Source: Oscillospiraceae bacterium (GTDB lineage: Bacteria > Bacillota > Clostridia > Oscillospirales > Oscillospiraceae). From it: a stretch of DNA of 64,000 nucleotides. The stretch is from the NCBI GenBank assembly GCA_031262405.1, contig JAISHS010000035.1, positions 35,094-99,093 on the forward strand. The letters are read 5' to 3'. The notes below the pieces were generated by a model. It did not search any database. It was not told the origin of the DNA and was given only the letters and a program-made list of their open reading frames with translations. The position numbers and the translations under genes are program-made. This document shows, in pieces, positions 17,342 through 25,702 of this stretch (within the stretch, counting starts at the first letter, position 1; each line of letters starts with the position of its first letter).

Positions 17342-17824
17342 ATGGAGCAAAATCTGATTTTAGACGCCGTGAGTCGGCTGGCGCTTTGCTACGAGGAATA
17401 TCTGGCGGTTGTGCCGGAGCGAAAAAAGGGGCTTGGGAATATGTTTCACGGCTGGTTTTCCTCCGGAGTGGAGGAGATGCCCCCTGTTCACAGGGATTTT
17501 TTAAGCAAAGTGGAGGAATGCGTGGCGCAGCTCACCGCCGCGGCACAGGAGCAAAAGTCCAACGCGCCCCCGACGGTCGGCGAGGGCGCGCTGGAAGCGG
17601 CGCGGCTAATTCTCTTCCCCGCATACCTGCCCCTTTCAGATCAGCGGGCGCTGTATCTCGTCGCCGCGCAGGGCTGCTGCGACCCGCTTTTGCCCTATCT
17701 CGCCCCCGACGATCTGAAAGCGCTCAGGGCTGACTTCGAACGCTCGGTTAAAAAGCGTGAGCGCCTACCGGTGCAGGAGAAGCTGATAAAGCGAATGCGG
17801 GAGCTCACCGGGGAGAAGAAATAG
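17342..17824 (+). CDS. Uncharacterised 160-residue soluble protein
   Basis: I do not recognise this protein. It starts at ATG 17342 with a GGGGGG ribosome site and is divergent from mtnA. It is mostly helical, without signal peptide or membrane segments, and begins MEQNLILDAVSRLALCYEEY. The middle holds a hydrophobic ILFPAYLPLSDQRALYLVAAQG stretch, and the C terminus is basic (FERSVKKRERLPVQEKLIKR). Codon use is like the neighbours, and GC content fits the chromosome, so it is likely a resident gene. An upstream in-frame ATG would add 17 residues without a ribosome site. Confidence 0.65.
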   Translation: MEQNLILDAVSRLALCYEEYLAVVPERKKGLGNMFHGWFSSGVEEMPPVHRDFLSKVEECVAQLTAAAQEQKSNAPPTVGEGALEAARLILFPAYLPLSDQRALYLVAAQGCCDPLLPYLAPDDLKALRADFERSVKKRERLPVQEKLIKRMRELTGEKK

Positions 17825-17882
17825 CGGCGCTCGGAAAGTAGCGCGCGCAATAATCAGAGCTTCCTAAAATAGAAGCGGGGCC

Positions 17883-19469
17883 TTATTCCAGCACAAGCTG
17901 CGCTCCGGCAGCTAAAATCCGCTCCGAGCCTTCGGTACTACTCAGGTTATTGTTCCTCGCTATCAAAGCTTCCGTCACGGTCAAATCGGGGAAAAGGTCA
18001 AAGCCGGTAAGGCCGCAGCCGTCGAGAAAGAGACTATCTACGGTTATTCCCGACAGCTCAGATATAAATCTGTCGTAATTCACATAACCAATAGATAGAC
18101 CGGCGAAGCTCTTGCCCGGAACCGCAAAATCGAAGTTGTCGGCTATCACATGGTTAAGGTTAAGATGTTCAATCATCGGACAATCCTTAATCGGTGACAA
18201 ATCGCTTACGGGGCAGCCGCTAAGCCCCAAGGAATTAAGCATCGAGAAATTTCTTATCACCGAAATGTCATTCACGCCGGTATAATCCAGCATGAGCGCT
18301 CGTAAATGTATGTGCTCATTTAAAAATGAAATATCCTCAAGTGAATTATATTGTATATTCAAGCTTTTGATATTTTTGCAGGCGGCAAGGTCTGCCGTCG
18401 AAACGAATTTCTCGTATCGCGGAGACAGGCTACCGTCGTTATATTTACTGCAATAGCTGTCCTGTTCCTCCCAGGTGGCGAAAGCCTTGTCCTCCGCGAT
18501 GAAAATGCTCTCAACGCCGAGCAGCTCATGGGGATAGACCGGCTCTTCAGCCGTCTTCCCCAGATTCAGGCGAATCGCCTGTTCTATAATCGGATCGGAA
18601 AACTCATAAACCGTCGTCTGCTCCGAGCCGAACCTCTCGCCCAGGCTCTCTTTCAGAGCCGGAAGGATCAAGCCTCCGGCCATAAAGCAAAGGGCAAGTG
18701 CCGCCGCAATTATAGCCGCGAAGAAGGGACGATAGGTCGTTCCTTTTCTATACTTTTCCAGTGCGCTTTGCAGCTTCGCTACGTTTTTATACCGCTTGCC
18801 GACCTCATAATTCGCCGCGCGGCCGACTATGTCGCGAAGCGCCCGGTCGCTTACCCTTTCGGAAAGCTCCTTAATATCCATGCTCCCCGTCAGAAGGTAA
18901 AACAGCACCATCCCCAAGGAATATACATCCGCCCGGTAGTCGGTCTTTCTGTAGCCCAGCTCCGGCGTTACAAAGCCCTCCGTGCCGATAAGCGCCGTCT
19001 CTGAGCCGCCGTTTTTATCATAAAAATGCGCTATCCCGAAATCAATTAAATATACATTGTCGCCGTTAATTATAATATTGTCCGGCTTAATGTCGCAGTG
19101 CAGCAGCGACTTGCCGTGGAGATAGGAAACTATCGCGCAAAGCTTCTCGGTTATCGCGACAGCCGCCCCCGTTGTTATAAGCCCGCTCTCATAAGCGTCG
19201 GTAAGGGTCACGCCGTTTATGTATTCATAGGAATAGAAAAAGCTCTCGTCAGTCTCAAAAAAATCAATAATCTTCGGCAGACCCGGATGCTCCAGCTCAC
19301 AGAGAGCCGCCGGATTTTTCAAAAAACAAAACTGCCTCGGCTGCTGCTTTATCACATAGAGCTTATCCTCCCGCTCGGAGAGGAAAACCCTTGACGTGGG
19401 GTTGTCCGAAAGCAGTTCAATGATCTGATATGACGGGAACTTATTGTCAATATAAAGCTGTTCGTCCAT
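17883..19469 (-). CDS. Membrane Ser/Thr protein kinase with extracellular leucine-rich-repeat-like sensor
   Basis: This 528-residue protein has a Hanks-type kinase domain (residues of about 14-240). The ATP lysine is in VIKQQ (Lys41), the catalytic loop is HCDIKPDN (Asp126, Asn131), the metal motif is DFG (143-145), and TPE lies at the substrate loop. One membrane helix spans about 248-272. The outside part (about 290-528) contains leucine-rich-like repeats such as LRALMLDYTGVNDISVI and LNSLGLSGCPVSDLSPI, a fold built for protein binding. PASTA repeats, typical of Firmicute kinases, are absent. The gene starts two bases after the XRE-type gene, so the pair is one transcript. Confidence 0.9.
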   Translation of the reverse strand: MDEQLYIDNKFPSYQIIELLSDNPTSRVFLSEREDKLYVIKQQPRQFCFLKNPAALCELEHPGLPKIIDFFETDESFFYSYEYINGVTLTDAYESGLITTGAAVAITEKLCAIVSYLHGKSLLHCDIKPDNIIINGDNVYLIDFGIAHFYDKNGGSETALIGTEGFVTPELGYRKTDYRADVYSLGMVLFYLLTGSMDIKELSERVSDRALRDIVGRAANYEVGKRYKNVAKLQSALEKYRKGTTYRPFFAAIIAAALALCFMAGGLILPALKESLGERFGSEQTTVYEFSDPIIEQAIRLNLGKTAEEPVYPHELLGVESIFIAEDKAFATWEEQDSYCSKYNDGSLSPRYEKFVSTADLAACKNIKSLNIQYNSLEDISFLNEHIHLRALMLDYTGVNDISVIRNFSMLNSLGLSGCPVSDLSPIKDCPMIEHLNLNHVIADNFDFAVPGKSFAGLSIGYVNYDRFISELSGITVDSLFLDGCGLTGFDLFPDLTVTEALIARNNNLSSTEGSERILAAGAQLVLE

Positions 19470-19471
19470 TT

Positions 19472-19915
19472 TTAATATTTCCCAATCGGCAGAAATCCGT
19501 TTTCTTCTGCCAGAAGATTAAGCTTGATTATGTCCAGCCCATGCGAGATCGCGTAAATGATAAACTTGTCGCGCTTGATGAGCGGATAGAGCTGCGCCTT
19601 CTCGCCGATTCTGAGGAGCTTATTCGTCCCGTCAACATCCAGCTCTAAGGCAAAGGCAAATTGAATCAGCGTATCGCGCGAGGGGCTTTTTACCCCGCGA
19701 ATAATCTCATAGCCATAGACCACGCTGACCCCGCTCAGTGCAAAAAACTCCTCTTTCCGGAGAGAGCGCTCCTGCAGCAGCTCCTCGAGGTGCTTGCCGA
19801 CAGACGGCAGGGCGGACTCCGTCCCCGTCACCTTGAGCATTCTAGTAACCGACTTCGCCGCTTGGATTTTGCGCATCAGCTCCGCCGTTTTCTCGCTTCT
19901 CGCCACCAAAAACAC
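19472..19915 (-). CDS. XRE-like helix-turn-helix protein paired with the kinase
   Basis: The 147-residue protein has a helix-turn-helix resembling Cro/CI-type regulators (LEELLQERSLRKEEFFALSG, then GYEIIRGVKSPSRDTLIQFA, about residues 43-85). A conserved-looking C-terminal extension ends YAISHGLDIIKLNLLAEENG. The listed start is GTG with no obvious ribosome site; ATG at residue 14 or 25 is possible. It immediately precedes the kinase gene, whose ribosome site lies in its last codons. The kinase may phosphorylate this protein to change its DNA binding; that is inference from arrangement. Confidence 0.75.
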   Translation of the reverse strand: MFLVARSEKTAELMRKIQAAKSVTRMLKVTGTESALPSVGKHLEELLQERSLRKEEFFALSGVSVVYGYEIIRGVKSPSRDTLIQFAFALELDVDGTNKLLRIGEKAQLYPLIKRDKFIIYAISHGLDIIKLNLLAEENGFLPIGKY

Positions 19916-19985
19916 GCCCCAATTCCGAACATTATACTAACGACAGTACCATACTTTTTTATTCTTTTCAAGAAAATTTTAGTTT

Positions 19986-20002
19986 CTATGCTCCCAGCAT
20001 AG
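19986..20002 (+). promoter_or_regulatory. Candidate operator between the divergent XRE-kinase and zinc-ribbon genes
   Basis: CTATGCT-CCC-AGCATAG is a perfect seven-base inverted repeat, just upstream of a TATAAT-like box at 20024-20029 for the plus-strand gene. Its size and position suit an XRE-type repressor site. Binding is not shown. Confidence 0.4.
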
Positions 20003-20063
20003 GTTTTTTGCAAAATGATGTGATATAATGAGATACCAAAATAAAATCGGGAGGCGACTGAGT

Positions 20064-21977
20064 ATGGATTTTGGCAACAGAGACGATTTTAGGAACAATC
20101 TTATGAATGTTAAGGGCATTTGTCCGATGTGCGGCGCGGTGCTTGCCTTTGGGGCTGCGGCGCAGCTGGCTAAGGCTCACAACATCCAAGCCGATGTCAT
20201 CATGTGCCACAGCTGCAACAGGGTATACGAAATTAACCTCGCTGCCGGCCGCATGACATTTATAAACGACGTTACGGGCCGTTTCCCGTGGATTGTGCCG
20301 AAGCAGACCCAAGCCGTCGAAAGCAATACAAAAGCCTGCGTGGGCTGCGGCCGTCAGCTGCGTGCGGACGCGAAGTTCTGCCCCGCCTGCGGGCGTAACC
20401 AGGACGCCCCTGCGCCTACCCCTGCGCCCCCTCCGCCTCCGCCTGCGCCCCCTGCGCCCCCTGTGCCGCAGGGCGTCTTCGCACCGGAAACTACCGTCTT
20501 CGTACCGGAGCCTACCTTTGCAAGCGGGGAAGCTCCCAAGCGCAAGCGAATGAGTAAAGGGCTTATTATCGGCTTGAGCTCAGCTGCGGCTGTGATAGTG
20601 GCAGCGGCAATTCTCATCCCGACTCTCTCCTCCTCGCCGCAGGCGAAGGCGGCCGAGAGCGCTATAGAAGCCTATATGGAAGATGTGCCCTTTTCCTACA
20701 CCGAAAAAATCTCTCGGCAAATGCGCGAGCAAGACTCCGAGCGGAAAGAGAAAGGTTTCGAGCCGGGAGGGGAATATTCCCTGAGCATACAAATCCCGGA
20801 CTTAGAGGCTCTGCCCCTCGAGGAGCTGGAATTAATCGCGCCCGAACTGGACTATAACAATCCCGACAATAATACCTTCGCCGACTATCTCAAAGAGTTT
20901 GACAAGGCCGCCGAGAGCGCGGCGCTGGCTTATATCGATGCGAACAAGGTCACCGAATGGCGCGACGCCTCAATCTATGTGACGCTTAGCGAAAACGCTC
21001 AGGGCGATTGGCAGGCAACGGTGGATAGCTTGAAGGCGCCGGTATATAAAAGCGGCGCAACCAGAGAAGTTGCGGAACCTTTGCAGGCAATGGCGCGCAA
21101 TCTTTTTGAAGACAGCGAAGAAATGCAAGAAATACTGGGAATCGCCAGCCTTGTCATCGACCATAGAAGTTTTATGCTGAACGAGCTGTTTGGCGCCTAT
21201 GAGTCTTTTGCACAGGAGGCACAGATCAAGGAGATCACTCCTAACGGAGACGACAGCTACGATATAGAAATAGCCTATCCCGACCCAAACGCCGTCTTCT
21301 CCTCGGCGAAGGAGGGTGTTCTCGAACGGTGGAATGAGCCGATTTTTAATCCTATGTACTACGTCTTCGTCGGCGGAGACCTTCCGGAGGACGACTTAGC
21401 CTCTGCGCAGCTAATTAGCACCACGGCGAAAGTCACTTTAGAAATATCCTTTTCAAACGGCACTACTTCTACCTGCACTGTTGATCCGGCCAGCATTGAT
21501 GAGATGTTTGATCAGATTAACGAGAGCGCCCTCCAGATCGAAGCTGAAATCAACGACGCCATTAATGAGCGGTGGCTGATAAGCCCGCAGGATATGCCCT
21601 CTACCGGGATTCTGGTGGGCACAAGCAGCGGCAACAAATGTATCGTCAACACGGGTAATGACGTCGATGGCTACTACCTGCGCTTTTTCTCCTATGACGG
21701 CAACGGCAACCTGGCACAACACGGGGCTATGGCAGCGGGCGTTTTCATCCGCGGCGGAGCATCTTATACCTTCTACCTGCCCAGCGGCCTGTACGTGCTG
21801 GAATACGGCACCGGCTCTAATTGGTACGGCACGGAGTATATGTTCGGTCCTTTAGGCGACTATACTCGATTGGATGGCGTGATTGATTCAGAATACGGTT
21901 ATTACAACGAAGTGTCGCTGCATACCTCGGGCGGCAACATCGGTTCCACAGACGTGCCCTACTCCCCGGGCGGATAA
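20064..21977 (+). CDS. Zinc-ribbon membrane protein with large unknown extracellular region
   Basis: This 637-residue protein starts at ATG 20064 (GGGAGG ribosome site). A first cysteine pair set (CPMCG, CHSC) is followed by a classic zinc ribbon, CVGCGRQLRADAKFCPACG (about residues 93-111). A proline/alanine-rich linker with PPPPPP comes next (about 118-140), then a basic stretch and one membrane helix (about 166-192). The remaining 440 residues lie outside and end in a glycine/tyrosine-rich beta-like domain. Zinc ribbons joined to a membrane helix are common in uncharacterised Clostridial surface proteins. Divergent orientation from the XRE-kinase pair suggests common control. No enzymatic motif is visible. 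Confidence 0.8.
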   Translation: MDFGNRDDFRNNLMNVKGICPMCGAVLAFGAAAQLAKAHNIQADVIMCHSCNRVYEINLAAGRMTFINDVTGRFPWIVPKQTQAVESNTKACVGCGRQLRADAKFCPACGRNQDAPAPTPAPPPPPPAPPAPPVPQGVFAPETTVFVPEPTFASGEAPKRKRMSKGLIIGLSSAAAVIVAAAILIPTLSSSPQAKAAESAIEAYMEDVPFSYTEKISRQMREQDSERKEKGFEPGGEYSLSIQIPDLEALPLEELELIAPELDYNNPDNNTFADYLKEFDKAAESAALAYIDANKVTEWRDASIYVTLSENAQGDWQATVDSLKAPVYKSGATREVAEPLQAMARNLFEDSEEMQEILGIASLVIDHRSFMLNELFGAYESFAQEAQIKEITPNGDDSYDIEIAYPDPNAVFSSAKEGVLERWNEPIFNPMYYVFVGGDLPEDDLASAQLISTTAKVTLEISFSNGTTSTCTVDPASIDEMFDQINESALQIEAEINDAINERWLISPQDMPSTGILVGTSSGNKCIVNTGNDVDGYYLRFFSYDGNGNLAQHGAMAAGVFIRGGASYTFYLPSGLYVLEYGTGSNWYGTEYMFGPLGDYTRLDGVIDSEYGYYNEVSLHTSGGNIGSTDVPYSPGG

Positions 21978-22009
21978 GCGGCAGATAATAGATAAACCCA
22001 AAATAATAA

Positions 22010-22039
22010 CGGAGCTTTTGCTTTACCGCAAAAGCTCCG
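22010..22039. terminator. Hairpin between zinc-ribbon and ABC ATPase genes
   Basis: A 12-bp stem (CGGAGCTTTTGC and complement) with a six-base loop lies between convergent genes. Just before it, at 21981-21997, is a copy of the GCAGATAATAGATA repeat. Confidence 0.75.
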
Positions 22040-22056
22040 CTGTTTAGTTATTGCAA

Positions 22057-23172
22057 TTAGATCAAATTGTCCTCGGTTTCCTTATCGAACAGATGCGCGG
22101 CATTTCCGGGAATCGTGAAGTAAATCGTCTCGCCGCCGCGATAGGTAACGACGTTTGCGTCGCCCATATCGGATACGGGGCGAATGATAACAACTTCCTT
22201 CTCGCCCGCCATGACGTGCAGATGGACGCTGCTTCCCATCATCTCGCTGAAGACGACCTTGCCCTCAATGCTTTCGGGCGTTTTGTCCGCGACCAGAATG
22301 TGCTCGGGTCTCATGCCGACGATAACAGCCTTCGGCGCGGCGTTCGCGGCCTTAAGCTCCGCCTGCTTCTCCTCCGGCAGCTCGATGGTCTTGCCCAGCA
22401 CCACGGCGCTGTAGACGCCGCCGTCCTTTTTGAGCTCGCCCTCGAAGAAGTTCATCTGCGGTGAGCCGATGAAGCCCGCCACGAACAGATTCTCCGGATG
22501 ATGGAACACTTCATTGGGAGTTCCAACCTGCTGAATAAAACCGTCCTTCATGATGACGATCCGATCGCCCAGCGTCATGGCCTCGGTCTGGTCGTGCGTG
22601 ACATAGACAAAGGTCGTGTTGATCCTCTGGCGCAGCTTGATAATCTCCGCGCGCATCTGGTTGCGCAGCTTCGCGTCAAGGTTGCTGAGCGGTTCGTCCA
22701 TGAGGAAGACCTGCGGCTCGCGGACGATTGCGCGGCCGATCGCGACGCGCTGGCGCTGACCGCCGGAGAGCGCCTTCGGCTTGCGCTGGAGGTACTCAGT
22801 GATGTCCAGAATTTCCGCCGCACGCCTTACCGCCGCGTCAATCTCCGCCTTGGGCATCTTGCGCAGCTTAAGCGCGAAAGCCATGTTGTCATAGACGGTC
22901 ATGTGGGGGTAGAGCGCATAGTTCTGGAACACCATCGCGATATCACGGTCCTTCGGGGCAACGGCATTAACGAGTCTGTCGCCTATGTACAGATCGCCGT
23001 CCGTTATCTCCTCGAGTCCCGCAATCATGCGCAGTGTGGTGGATTTCCCGCAGCCCGAGGGACCTACGAGGACGACAAATTCTTTGTCTTCGATTTCAAG
23101 GTTGAAATCGTCGACCGCCACCACGTCTTTGTCGTACACTTTCTTGATGCCTTTCAGGGTAACAGTTGCCAT
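22057..23172 (-). CDS. Carbohydrate ABC transporter ATP-binding protein (MsmX/UgpC/MalK family)
   Basis: The 371-residue ATPase has Walker A GPSGCGKST, the Q-loop VFQNYALYPHMTVYDNMAF, signature LSGGQRQRVAIGRA, Walker B VFLMDEPLSNLDAKLR and the switch histidine in YVTHDQTEAMTL. A C-terminal TOBE-type regulatory region of about 130 residues follows. This is the MsmX/UgpC class, in which one ATPase often powers several sugar importers. No permease or binding-protein genes adjoin, which supports a shared role. The family's usual N terminus (MATVTLKGIKKVYD) sets the start at 23172; a longer frame with ATGs upstream is possible. It is unlikely to match the family 3 permease at 13.9 kb. Confidence 0.93.
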   Translation of the reverse strand: MATVTLKGIKKVYDKDVVAVDDFNLEIEDKEFVVLVGPSGCGKSTTLRMIAGLEEITDGDLYIGDRLVNAVAPKDRDIAMVFQNYALYPHMTVYDNMAFALKLRKMPKAEIDAAVRRAAEILDITEYLQRKPKALSGGQRQRVAIGRAIVREPQVFLMDEPLSNLDAKLRNQMRAEIIKLRQRINTTFVYVTHDQTEAMTLGDRIVIMKDGFIQQVGTPNEVFHHPENLFVAGFIGSPQMNFFEGELKKDGGVYSAVVLGKTIELPEEKQAELKAANAAPKAVIVGMRPEHILVADKTPESIEGKVVFSEMMGSSVHLHVMAGEKEVVIIRPVSDMGDANVVTYRGGETIYFTIPGNAAHLFDKETEDNLI

Positions 23173-23482
23173 GTTTCCCGGCTCTGACATACCCGCCTTT
23201 GCGATGATATGCCTCGCCCGCGCCCGCACTAAGTGGCTTGGGCTTTACGACAGGTCTCCACGCTGCCGCACCGTGAGCCAAACGGATTATATCCTCCTTC
23301 TTTTTCGACCGACGGCCAATAGAGTGGAGTTGCTCCGCCAGCCGCATTATTAGGGCAGGACAAGGGGATTAGTCCAACCCAAGGATATTATGACAGGTTT
23401 TCAATAACATTGCAAGTCCCTCGGCAAATTTTCTGTTAGTTTTTTTCTGCTTTTTACGCGCTCGGGCTTCGGCAAACAAAAG

Positions 23483-23515
23483 TTGACATACGAGAAGTTT
23501 TTATGCTAGTATACT
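23483..23515 (+). promoter_or_regulatory. Possible promoter of tRNA-Ser
   Basis: TTGACA (23483-23488) and TATACT (23510-23515) precede the tRNA, but the 21-base spacing is longer than ideal. A different -10 may be used. Confidence 0.35.
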
Positions 23516-23534
23516 CAGTGGCTATTTGGGTTAT

Positions 23535-23623
23535 GGAGGATTAGCGAAGTGGTCATAACGCGGCGGTCTTGAAAACCGTTTGACGGCAACGTCACGGGGG
23601 TTCGAATCCCTCATCCTCCGCCA
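23535..23623 (+). tRNA. tRNA-Ser(TGA)
   Basis: The acceptor stem GGAGGAT pairs with ATCCTCC. The anticodon loop CTTGAAA gives anticodon TGA, reading UCA. A long variable arm (about TTGACGGCAACGTC) identifies a class II serine tRNA, the T-arm has GTTCGAATC, and CCA is encoded. It is the left boundary of a small AT-richer island. Confidence 0.97.
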
Positions 23624-23694
23624 CACGGACCAAATGCGAACTCTTTCATTCGCTGCTTTGCAGTAGGTGAAGCGTTCGCATTTGTGTTTTATTT
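23615..23694 (+). repeat. Left direct repeat: tRNA-Ser 3' end and its terminator hairpin
   Basis: The last bases of tRNA-Ser (CTCCGCCAC) and the following hairpin are repeated imperfectly at about 25703-25776. Hairpin arms are CAAATGCGAAC (23631-23641) and its complement (23674-23684), followed by TGTGTTTTATTT, making it also the tRNA terminator. The loops differ between the copies. This is the arrangement left by integration at a tRNA gene. Confidence 0.7.
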
Positions 23695-23741
23695 GATGTA
23701 ATCGAAATCATCGTGATAAAAATTGTGGAGGAGAATGTGCT

Positions 23742-24278
23742 ATGATACTATCTGATAAAACATTGGATAGGCTGATTAAAGAGAACAAATTGATAATTAC
23801 CCCGATTGAACAAGCTCAGATTCAACCGGCAAGTATCGACATTCGTCTTGGGAACACATTCTCCATTGTTGATGATACAGCAGGTGGAGTGCTTACCCTT
23901 GACGATAAAATTACATATAAGACTATAACCGCGGAGCAGTATTTATTGCTGCCCGGACAATTTGTCCTTGCAACAACGATGGAATACATATCTCTTCCCG
24001 ATAACTTAACCGCATTTGTCGAGGGAAGAAGCTCTTTAGGTCGTCTCGGCTTATTCATTCAAAACGCAGGATGGGTCGATCCCGGATTTGAAGGCGAAAT
24101 AACCTTGGAACTGTTTAATGCTAACCGATGTGCAATTCAACTACGGGCTGGACGCAGAATTGGACAGCTGGTTTTTGCGCAGATGGATGAAAACGCTCTT
24201 AATCCGTACAATGGTAAATATCAAGGTCAACGAAATGCCACCGGCTCTCGCATTTATATGGATAGCGAAATCGTCTAA
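23742..24278 (+). CDS. dcd: dCTP deaminase
   Basis: The 178-residue protein matches Dcd of the dUTPase superfamily. The N-terminal QIQPASIDIRLGNTFS forms the nucleotide-binding edge. The core EGRSSLGRLGLF followed by NAGWVDPGFEGEITLEL holds the conserved serine/arginine of the phosphate site and the catalytic glutamate in TLEL. It converts dCTP to dUTP for dTMP synthesis. Stand-alone dCTP deaminases are also known antiphage proteins that drain dCTP on infection. Placement in a tRNA-linked island leaves open whether this is the housekeeping or a defence copy. The start has a good GGAGGAG site. Confidence 0.93.
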   Translation: MILSDKTLDRLIKENKLIITPIEQAQIQPASIDIRLGNTFSIVDDTAGGVLTLDDKITYKTITAEQYLLLPGQFVLATTMEYISLPDNLTAFVEGRSSLGRLGLFIQNAGWVDPGFEGEITLELFNANRCAIQLRAGRRIGQLVFAQMDENALNPYNGKYQGQRNATGSRIYMDSEIV

Positions 24279-24360
24279 TTAATAAGGGTCTGCCTTGTAA
24301 CCGATGGTGCAATACTCACCCGTTCGCAACAGACGATGAAGTGCATTGAGAGGATAGCTG

Positions 24361-24534
24361 ATGATGAATAGATTCCGCACCACGCTTCACAACGTCGAAG
24401 CCTATATGCTGTCGCAGATGAGCGACAGCGCGCACGACGGCGAACACGTCTACCGTGTACTCAACTATGCACTCGACATCACGCGATTTGAGCCGACCGA
24501 TGAGTACAAAGAGGATTTGATGGTGTTCGAATAA
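24361..24534 (+). pseudogene. N-terminal fragment of an HD-domain phosphohydrolase
   Basis: A 57-codon frame after an AGAGGATAG site encodes MMNRFRTTLHNVEAYM and then SAHDGEHVYRVLNYALDI. That is the beginning of small HD-superfamily hydrolases, with the first histidine region. It stops before the H-D doublet normally found about 30 residues later (LLHDIG-type). The codon use is more like the chromosome than the AT-rich genes after it. It is most simply the remnant of a gene cut by island rearrangement. Confidence 0.6.
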
Positions 24535-24705
24535 CATCAACATGCAGTAACTATAAAAATAAAGGCTTGTATCAACGTAAACCACGTGGTAGAATAGTAT
24601 ATCTGTTGATATCCATGGACAAGCTATCCCAATGTGTTCTCTAATTCTAAAACTGTTTTTTACAGAATATGAATTGAGAGCAGTACTGTTTAGGAGGCTT
24701 TTTTG

Positions 24706-24969
24706 ATGGATAAAAAATCTGAAATTGAAAAGGGTGAACGCATTATGCCGACAGCCATTAAAGAAGCCATTGATTCTGAGAAAAGAAGCCTTGATAAAAT
24801 CAATTCATATTTACTCAAGCAAATTCAGTTGCTTGAAGCTTTAGACGAGCTTCCAGACAATCCCCAAAATAACAAAAAGAAGATTGAAATGCAAAAAGAA
24901 ATTCAAGCTAAGTTGGTGCGCGTTGGAATAATTACTAAAAATAATAACCTCAAAAAGAATTACAAGTAG
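24706..24969 (+). CDS. Small charged helical protein, possible antitoxin-like partner
   Basis: This 87-residue hydrophilic protein starts at ATG 24706 behind TAGGAGG. It is rich in lysine and glutamate with heptad-like leucines (IDSEKRSLDKINSYLLKQIQ), so it is likely a helical or coiled-coil protein. There is no signal or membrane segment. The next gene begins 16 bases after the stop and has its own GGAGG, so the two form a unit. I do not recognise the family. A small helical protein before a possible ADP-ribosyltransferase-fold protein resembles a toxin-antitoxin layout, but this is speculation. Confidence 0.6.
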   Translation: MDKKSEIEKGERIMPTAIKEAIDSEKRSLDKINSYLLKQIQLLEALDELPDNPQNNKKKIEMQKEIQAKLVRVGIITKNNNLKKNYK

Positions 24970-24984
24970 TGGAGGTTGTTTATT

Positions 24985-25593
24985 ATGTATTCGAAGCTAC
25001 CTAATCTTGTAATAGGCTTTCATGGTTGCGATAAAACAACCGCTGATAATGTCATAATCAGAAACGAAAGTATGCATGAAAGCAAAAATGATTACGACTG
25101 GTTAGGAAATGGCATATATTTTTGGGAGCAAAATTTAGAGCGTGCTTGGGATTGGGCACATGAACAGTCTACGAACCCAACGAGCCTCATTAAAGAGCCC
25201 GCAGTTATCGGTGCAGTAATTGATTTGGGACATTGTTTGAACCTTTGCGATATGCATTACATAGATGTCATTAAGAATCAGTATATTTTGTTTGAAAAGC
25301 AGTCTCGGTTTAGCGGAACACCTTTGCCGAAGAATGGCAATGCTAAAGACAGCTCCGACTTGCTGTTGCGCAGACTTGATTGTGCAGTAATAGAAAACTT
25401 GCACGACACATTAAAACAGCTGAAAGAGCCGCAGTATGATTCTGTTCGCGGCGTCTTTTTAGAGGGCGATGAGATTTACTCGGGTTCCGGATTTAAGAAT
25501 AAAACTCATATTCAGATATGTGTAAGGAATCCGAACTGCATAAAAGGTCTGTTTTTACCAAGGGCTGATGATGGCAAATGGCTTATTCCTTGA
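24985..25593 (+). CDS. Uncharacterised protein with ADP-ribosyltransferase-like (DUF3990-like) pattern
   Basis: The 202-residue soluble protein begins LVIGFHGCDKTTADNVI, then has YDWLGNGIYFWEQNLERA (about residues 37-54) and PAVIGAVIDLGHCLNL (about 71-86). The series, a basic/His strand followed by a G-x-G-I/L-Y-F/L element and an alanine-rich helix, resembles the core of ADP-ribosyltransferase-fold families such as DUF3990. I cannot confirm a catalytic glutamate. Members of such families are often toxins or phage-defence effectors. It lies in the AT-rich island with a small upstream partner. ATG 24985 is chosen for its GGAGG nine bases before. Confidence 0.65.
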   Translation: MYSKLPNLVIGFHGCDKTTADNVIIRNESMHESKNDYDWLGNGIYFWEQNLERAWDWAHEQSTNPTSLIKEPAVIGAVIDLGHCLNLCDMHYIDVIKNQYILFEKQSRFSGTPLPKNGNAKDSSDLLLRRLDCAVIENLHDTLKQLKEPQYDSVRGVFLEGDEIYSGSGFKNKTHIQICVRNPNCIKGLFLPRADDGKWLIP

Positions 25594-25702
25594 ATAGTAT
25601 TGAAAATATCCCATATTGTTTCATATCAACAAGCCCCAAAACGGCGGTTGGAATTCGTAAAAGCATTGAAATTACGGGGTTAGTCAAGCACCATGCCCAC
25701 CC

